Positions 9,068 through 17,008 of a stretch of DNA of 64,000 nt are shown piece by piece (the first letter of the stretch is position 1; every line of letters starts with the position of its first letter). This DNA is from Phycisphaerae bacterium (GTDB lineage Bacteria > Planctomycetota > Phycisphaerae > Sedimentisphaerales > Anaerobacaceae): the NCBI GenBank assembly GCA_030601745.1, contig JAUWBI010000007.1:1-64000 (forward strand), given 5' to 3'. The translations under genes were made by a program, and so were the position numbers. Under the pieces are notes generated by a model. That model did no database searches, had not been told where the DNA came from, and saw only the letters and a program-made list of their open reading frames with translations.

Positions 9068-9096
9068 CTCGGACACGGTCTCAGACCGTGTCCGAG
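9068..9096. repeat. Perfect 12-bp inverted repeat
   Basis: CTCGGACACGGT and ACCGTGTCCGAG flank the 5-nt loop CTCAG. No T-run follows on the plus strand, so it is not a standard terminator for that strand. It lies downstream of the small membrane protein at 9150 on the minus strand and could end that transcript or be a protein site. Confidence 0.7.
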
Positions 9097-9149
9097 ATTG
9101 AGACGACCAATGCAGTGCTCTCGTAGCGTTCTCTATATGGAGTAGAACG

Positions 9150-9386
9150 CTATACGACAGCTTTTCTCTTGTAAAACAGAAAGAGAATTATACTCAAAGT
9201 GACTAAACCAACGAGCCCATTCTCGCCTAATGTGTTAAGCAATCCGGTAAGATTAGTGACGATCCCACCAAAGAAAGGAACCGTATCACCAAACAGGATC
9301 CCCACCACGATCCCAAGGGCAATTAACAACAGAGAAATTTCAGTAATCTCACCAATCCATCTTTTTATTTTTTCGAAATAATTCAT
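9150..9386 (-). CDS. Small two-helix membrane protein
   Basis: The 78-residue protein starts after GGGGGATTGAACA. Two membrane helices are clear: residues about 17-34 (ISLLLIALGIVVGILFGD) and 56-72 (NGLVGLVTLSIILFLFY), joined by a Gly-rich loop, with a basic C-terminus. I have the impression of similar small hypothetical proteins in planctomycetes, but know no function. No partner motif is visible. Confidence 0.65.
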   Translation of the reverse strand: MNYFEKIKRWIGEITEISLLLIALGIVVGILFGDTVPFFGGIVTNLTGLLNTLGENGLVGLVTLSIILFLFYKRKAVV

Positions 9387-9946
9387 TGTTCAATCCCCCC
9401 ATATCCACAATTAAAATGTTCCAAAACGATAAAGTCCTTGACAATCTGCTCGGCTCACCCCCATAGTTCTCTTAGCCATTATTCGATTATTAAAAGTATA
9501 AGAAATCGGTAAGAGAATGCAAAACCATGGCGTTTTCTTAACTATGCACCTATGTTATCGGACATCAGGCCGCGGCTACATTTCTCGCCGTCCCTACCAG
9601 AAAACAGCTAACAAACTTAGTAAAAACATAAAAAAGCTAACATCCGAAAGAGCAAAGGTCGTTAAATGTCGGTCAAAATACCCGATTATAATACTACAAC
9701 AATACTACATTGGACTGACAGAGGGGAGCTTTTGATAGCATAAGACGGCAGGTGGGACAGCCCAGAAGGGTGGTCTTAACTGGATTAGAGTTTGTATTGG
9801 GGCCCCAGTTTTTAACATGTCTTTTTGCAGTTGCAGCGGGGCTTAGCGTCTTTTTCTCACCATCACCAAACCGAAGCCGATGTTGAAAAATATTGAAACA
9901 AAGGGGGTATAAGGCATTCTGCGGTCGCGGGTGTTAAAATTTTCTC
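9387..9946. other. Intergenic stretch holding repeat copy 2
   Basis: No gene is supported. ORF 9517-9735 is basic, lacks a ribosome site and resembles no family I know. The repeat at 9751-9853 lies here. Confidence 0.45.
9751..9853. repeat. Diverged two-block repeat, copy 2
   Basis: Same two blocks as at 7009-7140 (a: 9751-9788; b: 9812-9853), in direct orientation. The second block differs at only a few positions. Confidence 0.75.
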
Positions 9947-9975
9947 TTGATTGTTCCAGCCAAATCTGCTATTCT
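9947..9975 (+). promoter_or_regulatory. Putative promoter of the histidine kinase operon
   Basis: TTGATT (9947-9952) and TATTCT (9970-9975) are spaced by 17 bp, about 125 nt ahead of the kinase start codon. Confidence 0.5.
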
Positions 9976-10101
9976 ATCTATGTTATACCTAAATGCCGAT
10001 TATGGCAACTAATCCGACTTAAGCCGAGGCATTTACGGTATTGCCCCAAACGCTAACGGAGCGAGGGAAAATACCTATTGATTAAGTGAGCATCAAAAAC
10101 C

Positions 10102-12051
10102 ATGCGGGATGATGTAAAAAGCAAAGCGGAATTACTGCAAGAGGTGGAGACGCTGCGCCGCCGTATTGCGGAACTTGAACAGGGCAAAGACGTTACCGAG
10201 CGCAAACGAGCCGAGGAAGAAATAAGGGCGTCCGAAGAAAGATTTAAGGATCTTGCCGAGAGAAGCTTCGACCTGATATTTATGACAGACTCCCAGGGTC
10301 ATCTGACCTATGTTTCCGGCGCAAGTGAGAAGATATTCCATTACAAGCCGCAAGAGATGGTAGGGACACATTTTAAGAATTACCTGATTGAATCCGAGAT
10401 ACCCCAAGTTTCACAACGCTTTGCTGAAAATATGCAAGGCAGGAACCTCGGTATTTTCCGGATGGAGGCAATGAGGAAGGACGGCAGCCACGTCTTCGTT
10501 GAGCTTAACTCCTCACCTATACTTAAGGACGGTGAAACAATCGGAATACAAGGAATTATAAGAGACATCACCGAGCGCAAACGAGCGGAGGAGGCGCTGG
10601 AAGCCGAGCGGGGCAGGCTTTATTCCCTTCTGGATGGTCTTCCGGCATTTGTCTATCTTCAGGCGCCGGACCATTCGGTTCGTTTTGCGAACCGGTACTT
10701 CCGCGAACACTTTGGGGACCCGGAAGGAAAAATGTGTTACGAGGTTCTCTGGGGGGCTAAAGAGCCGTGCAAGCCGTGCCCCACATTCAAAGTTTTCGAG
10801 ACTAACAAACCTCAAGTCTGGGAGTGGTCGCAATCTCCCGATGGGCGGATATATGAGATTAACGACTATCCTTTCTCAGATGTTGATGGCTCTCCTTTGG
10901 TGCTGGAACTGGGCATTGACATCACCGAGCGCAAACAAACGGAGGAGGCGTTGGGGGAGTCAGAAGAGAAATATAGAACAGTTTCAGAAAACTCACTTAC
11001 CGGCATCTTTATCCACCAGGACGAAAGATATGTGTATGTCAACGATAGGTTTGCGGAAATCCACGGTTACAGACCTGAAGAACTGCTGGGAAAGGAATTC
11101 TGGGCTTTAATCCACCCCGATGACAGAGAGATTGCAGCCCAGATGAGGTCAGAAAGACTGGCAGGCAAGGCCATTCCGCACCGGTATGAAATCCGCCGAC
11201 TGAAGAAGGATGGACAGACCATCTGGTGCGAAATGATGGTAAGCTGTGTCGAATACATGGGAAAAACTGCCTTCATGGGCAATGTTGTGGATATCACCGA
11301 ACTCAAGCAAGCAGAAAGCGAACTCACCGAATATCGAGAAAAAATGGCCCATGCCGAACAACTCGCCTCACTGGGAACCTTAAGCGCTACTCTGGCTCAT
11401 AGACTGACCTCGCCTATTACGGCTATTCGTCTGTCAATTGAGAATTCATTAGCTGACCTGGAAACAACGTCCTGTCCGGATACTGTTACAGAAGACCTCA
11501 AGGACGGTCTAAGCGGGATTTCGGAGGTAGTTTCAATAGTTGGCAGTTTTCGCGATTTCGCAAGGAAATCCTCAGAAAAAATTGTCAGTCGAGTAGATTT
11601 GAAGGCAGTTGCTGAGCGAATCTTGAAGTTGTTGAGTGAAAGTGCCCGGCGGGCGAAAGTTAGCCTGCACCTCAAAGGTATGGACAAACTGCCGTCTATA
11701 TATTCGAACGAGAAAGACTTAGAGCAGTTGTTTTTTGCCCTGGTTGAGAACGCTATACAGGCAGCGGACGGCAAAAAGAGTCGCCAGCTTATTATCGATG
11801 GCGCTGTAAAAGATGAGCACATTGAGCTGCGATTTGCCGACAATTGCGGTGGTATTGCGCCGGAGAATCTTGATAAGATTTTTGAGCCGTTTTTCACTAC
11901 CAGACCTGCAGGTGAAGGAACGGGTCTGGGGCTTTGTGTTGTAGAGCACATCGTATCGCGGGCCGGCGGTAAAGTTCGCGTCGCAAGCAAAGCCGGTGAA
12001 GGTTCAACTTTTTTCGTCACCCTGCCTATCAATAAAGGCAGGAGGTCATAA
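10102..12051 (+). CDS. Cytoplasmic PAS-domain sensor histidine kinase
   Basis: The 649-residue protein has no membrane segment. It opens with a coiled coil (about 8-45), followed by three PAS/PAC modules (about 45-160, 165-280, 285-405), each ending in an ITERK- or ITELK-type PAC tail. The H-box LAHRLTSPITAIRLS places the phosphorylated His at about residue 433. The ATPase domain has an N-box (ENAIQAA), a G1 (FADNCGGIAPENL) and G2 (GEGTGLGL). The H-box has R and T-S where AHELNNP is common. Its response regulator follows after 10 nt, so the two form an operon and presumably a phosphorelay controlling the polysaccharide genes. The PAS domains suggest a cytoplasmic signal, possibly a cofactor or redox state. 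Confidence 0.93.
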   Translation: MRDDVKSKAELLQEVETLRRRIAELEQGKDVTERKRAEEEIRASEERFKDLAERSFDLIFMTDSQGHLTYVSGASEKIFHYKPQEMVGTHFKNYLIESEIPQVSQRFAENMQGRNLGIFRMEAMRKDGSHVFVELNSSPILKDGETIGIQGIIRDITERKRAEEALEAERGRLYSLLDGLPAFVYLQAPDHSVRFANRYFREHFGDPEGKMCYEVLWGAKEPCKPCPTFKVFETNKPQVWEWSQSPDGRIYEINDYPFSDVDGSPLVLELGIDITERKQTEEALGESEEKYRTVSENSLTGIFIHQDERYVYVNDRFAEIHGYRPEELLGKEFWALIHPDDREIAAQMRSERLAGKAIPHRYEIRRLKKDGQTIWCEMMVSCVEYMGKTAFMGNVVDITELKQAESELTEYREKMAHAEQLASLGTLSATLAHRLTSPITAIRLSIENSLADLETTSCPDTVTEDLKDGLSGISEVVSIVGSFRDFARKSSEKIVSRVDLKAVAERILKLLSESARRAKVSLHLKGMDKLPSIYSNEKDLEQLFFALVENAIQAADGKKSRQLIIDGAVKDEHIELRFADNCGGIAPENLDKIFEPFFTTRPAGEGTGLGLCVVEHIVSRAGGKVRVASKAGEGSTFFVTLPINKGRRS

Positions 12052-12061
12052 CTGAGCAGCA

Positions 12062-12670
12062 ATGACAAATAACGCAGAACAACACATCTTTTTTGTCGAT
12101 GACGAGCCGAAGGTACGCAAGGCAGTCGGCAGAACCCTTGAGCAACTCGGCTCGAAGGTTAGCTGTTTTGCCTGTGCAGCCGATTGTCTTGAACAATTAC
12201 GCTCCACAACGTGCGATTTACTTATTACTGATGTGAAAATGCCTGAAATGGACGGCATAGAGCTGTTGGCCGAGGCGAGACGCATTGCTCCATGGCTGCT
12301 GGTTCTGGTTATAACCGGCTACGGCGATATACCAATGGCGGTCAAGGCCGTTAAGGCAGGCGCATTGGATTTTATCGAAAAGCCTCTGGACAGGCAGGGG
12401 TTTCTGTCGATTGTTGAGTCCATCCTAAAGCGAAATGCTTTGGCTGACTCGCTTTTGGGCAAACTGCTCACCAGGACAGAGATGAAAGTCCTGCGTTTTA
12501 TTCTGAAGGGTAAAAGCAACAAGGAAATAGCCCGTTTGCGCCACCGTTCTATAAGAACCATCGAGGACCACCGCAGTTGCATTTTCCGCAAATTCGGTGT
12601 CGATAACTTGGTTGACCTGACCAAACGAGCTGCTGGGATGGGGTTGGTTAACCTGCCGGAAAATAAATAA
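12062..12670 (+). CDS. FixJ/NarL-type response regulator
   Basis: A receiver domain fills residues 1-120: acidic pair DDEP near residue 12, phospho-acceptor Asp57 in LITDVKMPEMDG, T in VITGYGD and K in FIEKPLD. A LuxR-type helix-turn-helix follows (about 137-195; LTRTEMKVLRFILKGKSNKE, then IRTIEDHRSCIFRKFG). This is the architecture of FixJ. It is the cognate partner of the kinase just upstream. The paired CGTAG-N3-CCACG sites 90 bp downstream have the size and symmetry expected for a LuxR/FixJ dimer, so it or the LuxR protein at 13353 probably binds them. Confidence 0.93.
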   Translation: MTNNAEQHIFFVDDEPKVRKAVGRTLEQLGSKVSCFACAADCLEQLRSTTCDLLITDVKMPEMDGIELLAEARRIAPWLLVLVITGYGDIPMAVKAVKAGALDFIEKPLDRQGFLSIVESILKRNALADSLLGKLLTRTEMKVLRFILKGKSNKEIARLRHRSIRTIEDHRSCIFRKFGVDNLVDLTKRAAGMGLVNLPENK

Positions 12671-12758
12671 CGGCGTAAGGCCGTTTTTCAACGCAGAAAG
12701 CCGCCTATAAGTAGTCGTTCACCCGACTATCTGCTATATATTCGTCCGTACAAAATTC

Positions 12759-12822
12759 TGTAGTTTCCACACAAAATCCCGTAGTTTCCACGATTGTCAT
12801 TTTTTTTGCGTTCGGCTATTTT
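12759..12822 (+). promoter_or_regulatory. Promoter P1 with two operator dyads
   Basis: TGTAGTTTCCACA (12759-12771) and CGTAGTTTCCACG (12780-12792) are spaced 21 bp start to start, two helical turns. Right after the second comes TTGTCA (12794-12799), a 17-bp spacer and TATTTT (12817-12822). An activator bound next to the -35 box would contact RNA polymerase as a class II activator. Confidence 0.7.
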
Positions 12823-12828
12823 ATAAGA

Positions 12829-13070
12829 AGCGTAAAGTTGTGTTAGAGTGTTTATTCAGGAAGGGAGTTAATCACATCCTCCTCGCTGGGTCTGGTTGGT
12901 GAAGATATGCCGGGCCCGGCAGAATGAAAGCACGGCGCGAAACTGCCGTGATATTGATAAACGTTTGCAGCAGGGATGTAAAGCGAAGCTGAAATTCGTG
13001 TCAATCCAATTCGAAAGGGCTGGAGTTTCCTCCTTCTTAAATGGGCCTTAGCTTTTTCTCCGGCCCTTTT
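12829..13070 (+). ncRNA. Candidate regulated small RNA (or leader with attenuator)
   Basis: The stretch runs from the expected start of P1 to a strong hairpin terminator at 13014-13070, and contains no ORF with a ribosome site. Internal structure includes CACGGC/GCCGTG around a GCGAAACT loop (about 12933-12952) and the palindrome CCGGGCCCGG. It could be an independent RNA of about 240 nt, or the 5' part of a longer transcript into the LuxR gene that ends early. No known RNA family was recognised. Confidence 0.4.
13014..13070 (+). terminator. Rho-independent terminator ending the P1 transcript
   Basis: AAAGGGCTGGAG (13014-13025) pairs with CTCCGGCCCTTT (13058-13069) over 12 bp with one G-U pair. 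The right arm ends in TTTT. Confidence 0.65.
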
Positions 13071-13159
13071 GCTCCTTATAGTTTTTTTCCTCCCTTAACA
13101 AATTTTTTTTGAAGATAGCCCTTATTTTAACAGAAAAAGGGGGTAGTCCTATAAAATCC

Positions 13160-13202
13160 CGTAGTTTCCACGTATTGACTTTTGAATTTGAGACTGTATA
13201 AT
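13160..13202 (+). promoter_or_regulatory. Promoter P2 with operator dyad, upstream of the LuxR gene
   Basis: CGTAGTTTCCACG (13160-13172) is identical to the P1 site, and the identity extends upstream (AAAATCCC). TTGACT (13175-13180), 16 bp and TATAAT (13197-13202) follow. The shared position directly before the -35 box in P1 and P2 argues that both are controlled by one regulator. Confidence 0.75.
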
Positions 13203-13352
13203 ATTAGAACATAGGTAATTTAGGCATTGTGAAAAGAGGAAGAGTGGTGATTTTTGGCTCGTCCCTCTAAATTTGCCCCGTATATGGTTGAATGCCAAAG
13301 TGCCGGTACTGTTCAGCCGGAGCAGTGTATTCAGCTTCAACGGAGGAGGCAA

Positions 13353-13634
13353 ATGGCCTTAGTATCAGAGACGGAAATATTCACTGAAAGCGAATGGTTG
13401 GAAATCGTTAATGAGCTTTCCTTACCTCCAAGGCAGGCAGGGGTAATGAAATACCTTTTTCTCGGCCATTCCGACAAACAAATTGCTATGGAACTGCAAA
13501 TATCTGTGCCGACTGTACGCACACATCTAAGCCGGCTTTTTTCGAGATTTGACGTGCAGGACCGGACCGAACTTGTTCTTTACGTGTTTCGCTATTTCCG
13601 CAAGAACTCCAGAGCAAATGGCTGTCATCGTTAG
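13353..13634 (+). CDS. Stand-alone LuxR-type DNA-binding regulator
   Basis: I chose ATG 13353 because CGGAGGAGG lies 6-7 nt upstream; the track start at 13254 has no ribosome site. The 93-residue product is little more than a GerE/LuxR helix-turn-helix (LPPRQAGVMKYLFLGHSDKQ, then VPTVRTHLSRLFSRF), with no receiver or ligand domain. It is transcribed from P2. Between the two-component pair and the polysaccharide genes, it is probably a second layer of control over them. Confidence 0.85.
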   Translation: MALVSETEIFTESEWLEIVNELSLPPRQAGVMKYLFLGHSDKQIAMELQISVPTVRTHLSRLFSRFDVQDRTELVLYVFRYFRKNSRANGCHR

Positions 13635-13892
13635 TGATGACATCAGAATTGACGACTTGAAAGGATTAGAATTAGTTGTGATAACTTGGGTTTTCGGCTA
13701 CGAACAGGGCTGTTTCGCTGCCTTAGGGTGCGAACGACAGCACGAGAAAAATGCAAATGTTTTGCAGTATGGAGGACGGACCATAACATAAGTTGCCTCT
13801 GAACACCCCCGGACGGAGGAAGATTACGAAAAGAGGAGGTTGAAATCCCAAATTTACAATCACGGTTCTGCGTATTTTGTTGGATACTTGTA

Positions 13893-15053
13893 ATGATAAT
13901 CAGCGAGAATATCGCCGTAGCTTTACCAATTGGTGAGGCCATTCGAGTAACTGCGGACAGACTCAAAGCAGAGCAGATGCACCGGGGAAACTGGCCTCAG
14001 GAGTCTGACTACCAAGGTTCAATTGTGGCGGGGATGGTCAGCGCCTACGAGGTGACCTGTGATAGTGCCCACAGGAGTTCTGCCGAATTAGGTGGGGATT
14101 ACATCCTCAAGGGCGTGGAAGCCTACGAGGACCAAGTTTTCGCTTTAACGCGCTTAAGTGAGATTGCAGATGACCCCTGCGACAATGACTGGCGGACGGC
14201 CGTAAGCAACTTTTATTACAATGTGAAGCATCGGGAAGGTGGCACGGAAGGTTATATTTCTGGTCGGCTTGGCCCCCTTGAGCCATCTACAACGGTGTTC
14301 TACCTCGCAAACGCTGTCGTTGCTGCTTACTACGTCGAGGCTGAAGATAAGCAAATCTGGCACGATGCCCTTATAGATTTTCTTGCGCGGGTAGATGACG
14401 ATACCTCTGTGTGGCCGGTATGGGGCCTGGGCGCTGCCACATGGGCGCTGGCACAAACCGGCGATATGAACAGCACGCCGATCGACCCGAATAGCACCGG
14501 CAGGCTTTACTGGGACGGCGTAACCCTGGCAGAACTGCCTGATTTGCTCTTGGGCCACCAGGTGCTGGATGGTGAGCTTTATGGAGGGAGTTTCTACTGG
14601 CGATTTGACCATACGAATGGCGGTGACCCGGAGGGTGAAGCAGCGGGCTATACCGAAGATACTGTCTTTGGCACGCTGGGACTTGTTGCCGCAAACAAAG
14701 CCAATCCCGAATTGGACTACGATTCGGCAATTCTTGCGGCCCGAGACGCACTGCTTGTTGGCATCCACGCGGACGGCACGGTTTATGAGCACCTATGGTT
14801 GGATGGGTACATTTTTTACTTCTACGCCGGAGAGATGCTTCAGGCCCTCGGCGAGCTGATTATTCCCGGAGATTTGGACCTCGACGGGGGCGTAAATTTT
14901 ATCGACTTTGCGATTTTTGCTGATAATTGGCTGGCCTCCGGCTGCACCAGGTGCTCCTGGTGTAAGGGGGCTGACCTCGACGAGAGCGGAGAGGTGAATT
15001 GCGTTGACCTGGGAGTTGTTGCTGAGCACTGGCTTGAAGGTACAAACCAGTGA
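13893..15053 (+). CDS. Secreted protein with helical-toroid-like domain and dockerin-like EF-hand pair
   Basis: The C-terminus (about residues 328-382) has two Ca-binding loops, GDLDLDGGVNFIDFAIFADN and ADLDESGEVNCVDLGVVAEH, the type I dockerin layout common in planctomycete secreted proteins. The main part is helix-rich with repeated Trp/Gly motifs and looks like an alpha/alpha toroid; no catalytic residues are certain. The start is unclear. The same frame is open upstream and gives RFCVFCWILVMIISENIAVA, which looks like the core of a signal peptide, but no ATG, GTG or TTG fits after the GAGGAGG at about 13834. Either an unusual start is used or an error or frameshift lies there. A role near the cell surface is likely. 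Confidence 0.7.
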   Translation: MIISENIAVALPIGEAIRVTADRLKAEQMHRGNWPQESDYQGSIVAGMVSAYEVTCDSAHRSSAELGGDYILKGVEAYEDQVFALTRLSEIADDPCDNDWRTAVSNFYYNVKHREGGTEGYISGRLGPLEPSTTVFYLANAVVAAYYVEAEDKQIWHDALIDFLARVDDDTSVWPVWGLGAATWALAQTGDMNSTPIDPNSTGRLYWDGVTLAELPDLLLGHQVLDGELYGGSFYWRFDHTNGGDPEGEAAGYTEDTVFGTLGLVAANKANPELDYDSAILAARDALLVGIHADGTVYEHLWLDGYIFYFYAGEMLQALGELIIPGDLDLDGGVNFIDFAIFADNWLASGCTRCSWCKGADLDESGEVNCVDLGVVAEHWLEGTNQ

Positions 15054-15115
15054 TATCGAAATAATGAACAGAAATATTTGGATGTTGCTAACAATACAGT
15101 AAACAAGGAGGAAAT

Positions 15116-15463
15116 ATGAAAGACGTATCGTTAGGAAACAACAAAAACAAATTGGGTCTTAAGTCTAAACTACTGTTAGGAGCGTTGGCTTTGGCGATCA
15201 TAGCAGGGCTCGGCATCGCAGTGCAGGCGGCTCGTGAGGATGTGGATAGCGAAACTGACCTGCTTCTTCTCTACAGGCAGACGGCGCTGTTCAATCCGTT
15301 TACGCTGAACACCAGGACGCTGAGCACCCCGATGAATCTCAGGCTGGGTGATTCGGGCGCAATTACCTTAGACGAGCCAATACGGATAGCAGTTAGGCCG
15401 CCGAAGCGGACTCCGGGCAAACCCTGGTGGGTCCCGGGACCGCCACCCTGGCATAAAACTTAA
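15116..15463 (+). CDS. Small exported hypothetical protein
   Basis: The 115-residue protein starts after an ideal AAGGAGGAAAT. Residues about 17-37 form a signal or anchor helix (LLLGALALAIIAGLGIAVQA) after a Lys-rich N-terminus. The mature part is short, and the end is rich in Pro and Trp (KPWWVPGPPPWHK). I recognise no domain. It lies just upstream of the export genes and is followed by a terminator, so it is a separate unit and may be a co-regulated envelope factor. Confidence 0.65.
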   Translation: MKDVSLGNNKNKLGLKSKLLLGALALAIIAGLGIAVQAAREDVDSETDLLLLYRQTALFNPFTLNTRTLSTPMNLRLGDSGAITLDEPIRIAVRPPKRTPGKPWWVPGPPPWHKT

Positions 15464-15560
15464 TAAGGGTGACGATAGCTCATAACAGAGAACTAATTCG
15501 TCCTAATCCGGCAAAGGCGCTGGTGTTTCTCTGGGAAAATAAGGCGAGGATTCGAGATAT

Positions 15561-15600
15561 AGACGGACGAGGGGTTTCAGTCCGTCTTTGTATGGGTTTT
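15561..15600 (+). terminator. Terminator before the export operon
   Basis: AGACGGAC (15561-15568) pairs with GTCCGTCT (15580-15587), followed by TTGTATGGGTTTTT. A 7-codon ORF (MIKKFKA) with an ideal AAGGAGG follows at about 15618 and could be a leader peptide. Confidence 0.55.
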
Positions 15601-15694
15601 TAAGGAGGAAAGCCCTGGATGATTAAGAAGTTCAAAGCGTAGTCCCGTATGAGGATGACGGGGCTTAGCGCAAGTAGGTTGGAGAGGTGTTTAA

Positions 15695-16963
15695 GTGAAC
15701 TTCGTGTCGAGCAGTGGTTTCGTTGTACGAATATTGAAGAATCAAGTTGTTTTGGCTCTTTTTCTGGCTGTACTTTTTTCTATCTACTTAGTTGGGTGCA
15801 GCGAGCAAGTGCGTCTGCCTTCTGCAGAACAGTTGGTTGAATTCGAAAATGCCGGCCCTGTCCGTCCCACTGTGGATATGGACCGCCTGGTAAGGGCCAG
15901 AATAGGCGGGGGGCCTTACCGTGTTGTGGCGGGTGACGTGCTGGAGGTGAGCATACCCGCTGTTTTGCAGGTCTTTACCGCCGAATTACCGGATTCCCCT
16001 GACCAGGTTACCCCGCGCATGTGCCGTGTCAGTGACAATGGGACTATCAGGCTTGCGATAGTCGGCGAAATCGAGGTGGCAGGAAAATCTCTGGCCGAGA
16101 TAGAATCGGCCGTTATTGCTGCGTACTATCCCAAGTATTCTGTGATTGTTCCCCCCGTTGCCGCCCGGATAATGGAGTACAACACTTCCAAAGTTTCTAT
16201 AATCGGAGCGGTTCAAAAGCCCGGCGTTTACTCGCTGCCCAGCGACCAGATGTCCCTTGTTGCGCTTCTTATGCAGGCGGAGGGTATTGTCGATGAGGGA
16301 GCAGTTCTTATCCGAATAACCCATTCTGATGAGGCGGCAGCAGACAATGAGCTGGCAGCCGAACGGACAATTGAACAGTTAGCCAAGCCGAACGGAAGCG
16401 TCTCGCAAGAAGAAGATTTGATAAATACGCATCTAAAGCGGCTCCTTGAGACTCTCGATAACGGCCGTACCGCAGAAATTGCCAATGCGACAAACTCCGC
16501 AGGCAGGGCCAGGGAAAGTGAGCCGCTGGTTCTACCCGTAAAGGGCCTGAACATTCCGTTTGCAGACGTTGCGCTGAGAGATGGCGACAGCGTCGAAGTT
16601 GAACGGCTTGAGCAGCCGCTCTTTACGGTCATCGGGCTGGTTAACAGGCCCGGCAATTTCCCATATCCGCCGGATGTTCAGTACAACCTTATGCAGGCGG
16701 TTGGCTTTGCCGGTGGATTCAACCAGGCTGCCGAGCCTCGCTACGCTACTGTCTATCGCCAAAAGCCGGACAGCACGATTGTCAGCGCAATTTTCAAAGT
16801 TATAGACGGCTCAAAGCTGACAAATGCTTCAAACGTCCTTATAAAGCCCGGTGACATTGTTGCTGTAGAACATACGTCCCGAACACGCACGAAGCTCTTT
16901 CTGGACAGGGTGTTCAGGATTAACATGGGCGTTTACGTACCTTTAACCAATATGTTTGAGTAG
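15695..16963 (+). CDS. wza: Wza-type polysaccharide export lipoprotein
   Basis: The GTG start follows GGAGAGGTGTTTAA. Residues about 17-35 are a lipoprotein signal ending in LVGC. A poly_export domain (YRVVAGDVLEVSIPA, about 68-150) is followed by SLBB beta-grasp repeats (KVSIIGAVQKPGVYSLP and FTVIGLVNRPGNFPYP). An insertion of about 90 residues between the SLBB repeats is rich in Ala and charged residues. Known members form the outer-membrane channel for capsule or exopolysaccharide. It heads the operon with the Wzc-type kinase 45 nt downstream. Confidence 0.92.
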   Translation: MNFVSSSGFVVRILKNQVVLALFLAVLFSIYLVGCSEQVRLPSAEQLVEFENAGPVRPTVDMDRLVRARIGGGPYRVVAGDVLEVSIPAVLQVFTAELPDSPDQVTPRMCRVSDNGTIRLAIVGEIEVAGKSLAEIESAVIAAYYPKYSVIVPPVAARIMEYNTSKVSIIGAVQKPGVYSLPSDQMSLVALLMQAEGIVDEGAVLIRITHSDEAAADNELAAERTIEQLAKPNGSVSQEEDLINTHLKRLLETLDNGRTAEIANATNSAGRARESEPLVLPVKGLNIPFADVALRDGDSVEVERLEQPLFTVIGLVNRPGNFPYPPDVQYNLMQAVGFAGGFNQAAEPRYATVYRQKPDSTIVSAIFKVIDGSKLTNASNVLIKPGDIVAVEHTSRTRTKLFLDRVFRINMGVYVPLTNMFE

Positions 16964-17008
16964 ACACGAACAAAGGGCATATAACTATAAAAAACAACGG
17001 AGAACGAC

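Noticed and set aside
9517-9735. 72-aa ORF in the repeat region
   Set aside because: Basic, no ribosome site, no family resemblance; the region is mostly repeat.
10634-11110. Long shadow ORFs in the histidine kinase, Wzc and ligase genes (for example 18261-18980)
   Set aside because: They lie in other frames of strongly recognised proteins and show arginine- and serine-rich shadow composition.
12840-13060. Possible riboswitch (cobalamin or cyclic di-GMP) in the leader
   Set aside because: The conserved boxes of these classes were not found; it is listed as an unassigned RNA candidate instead.
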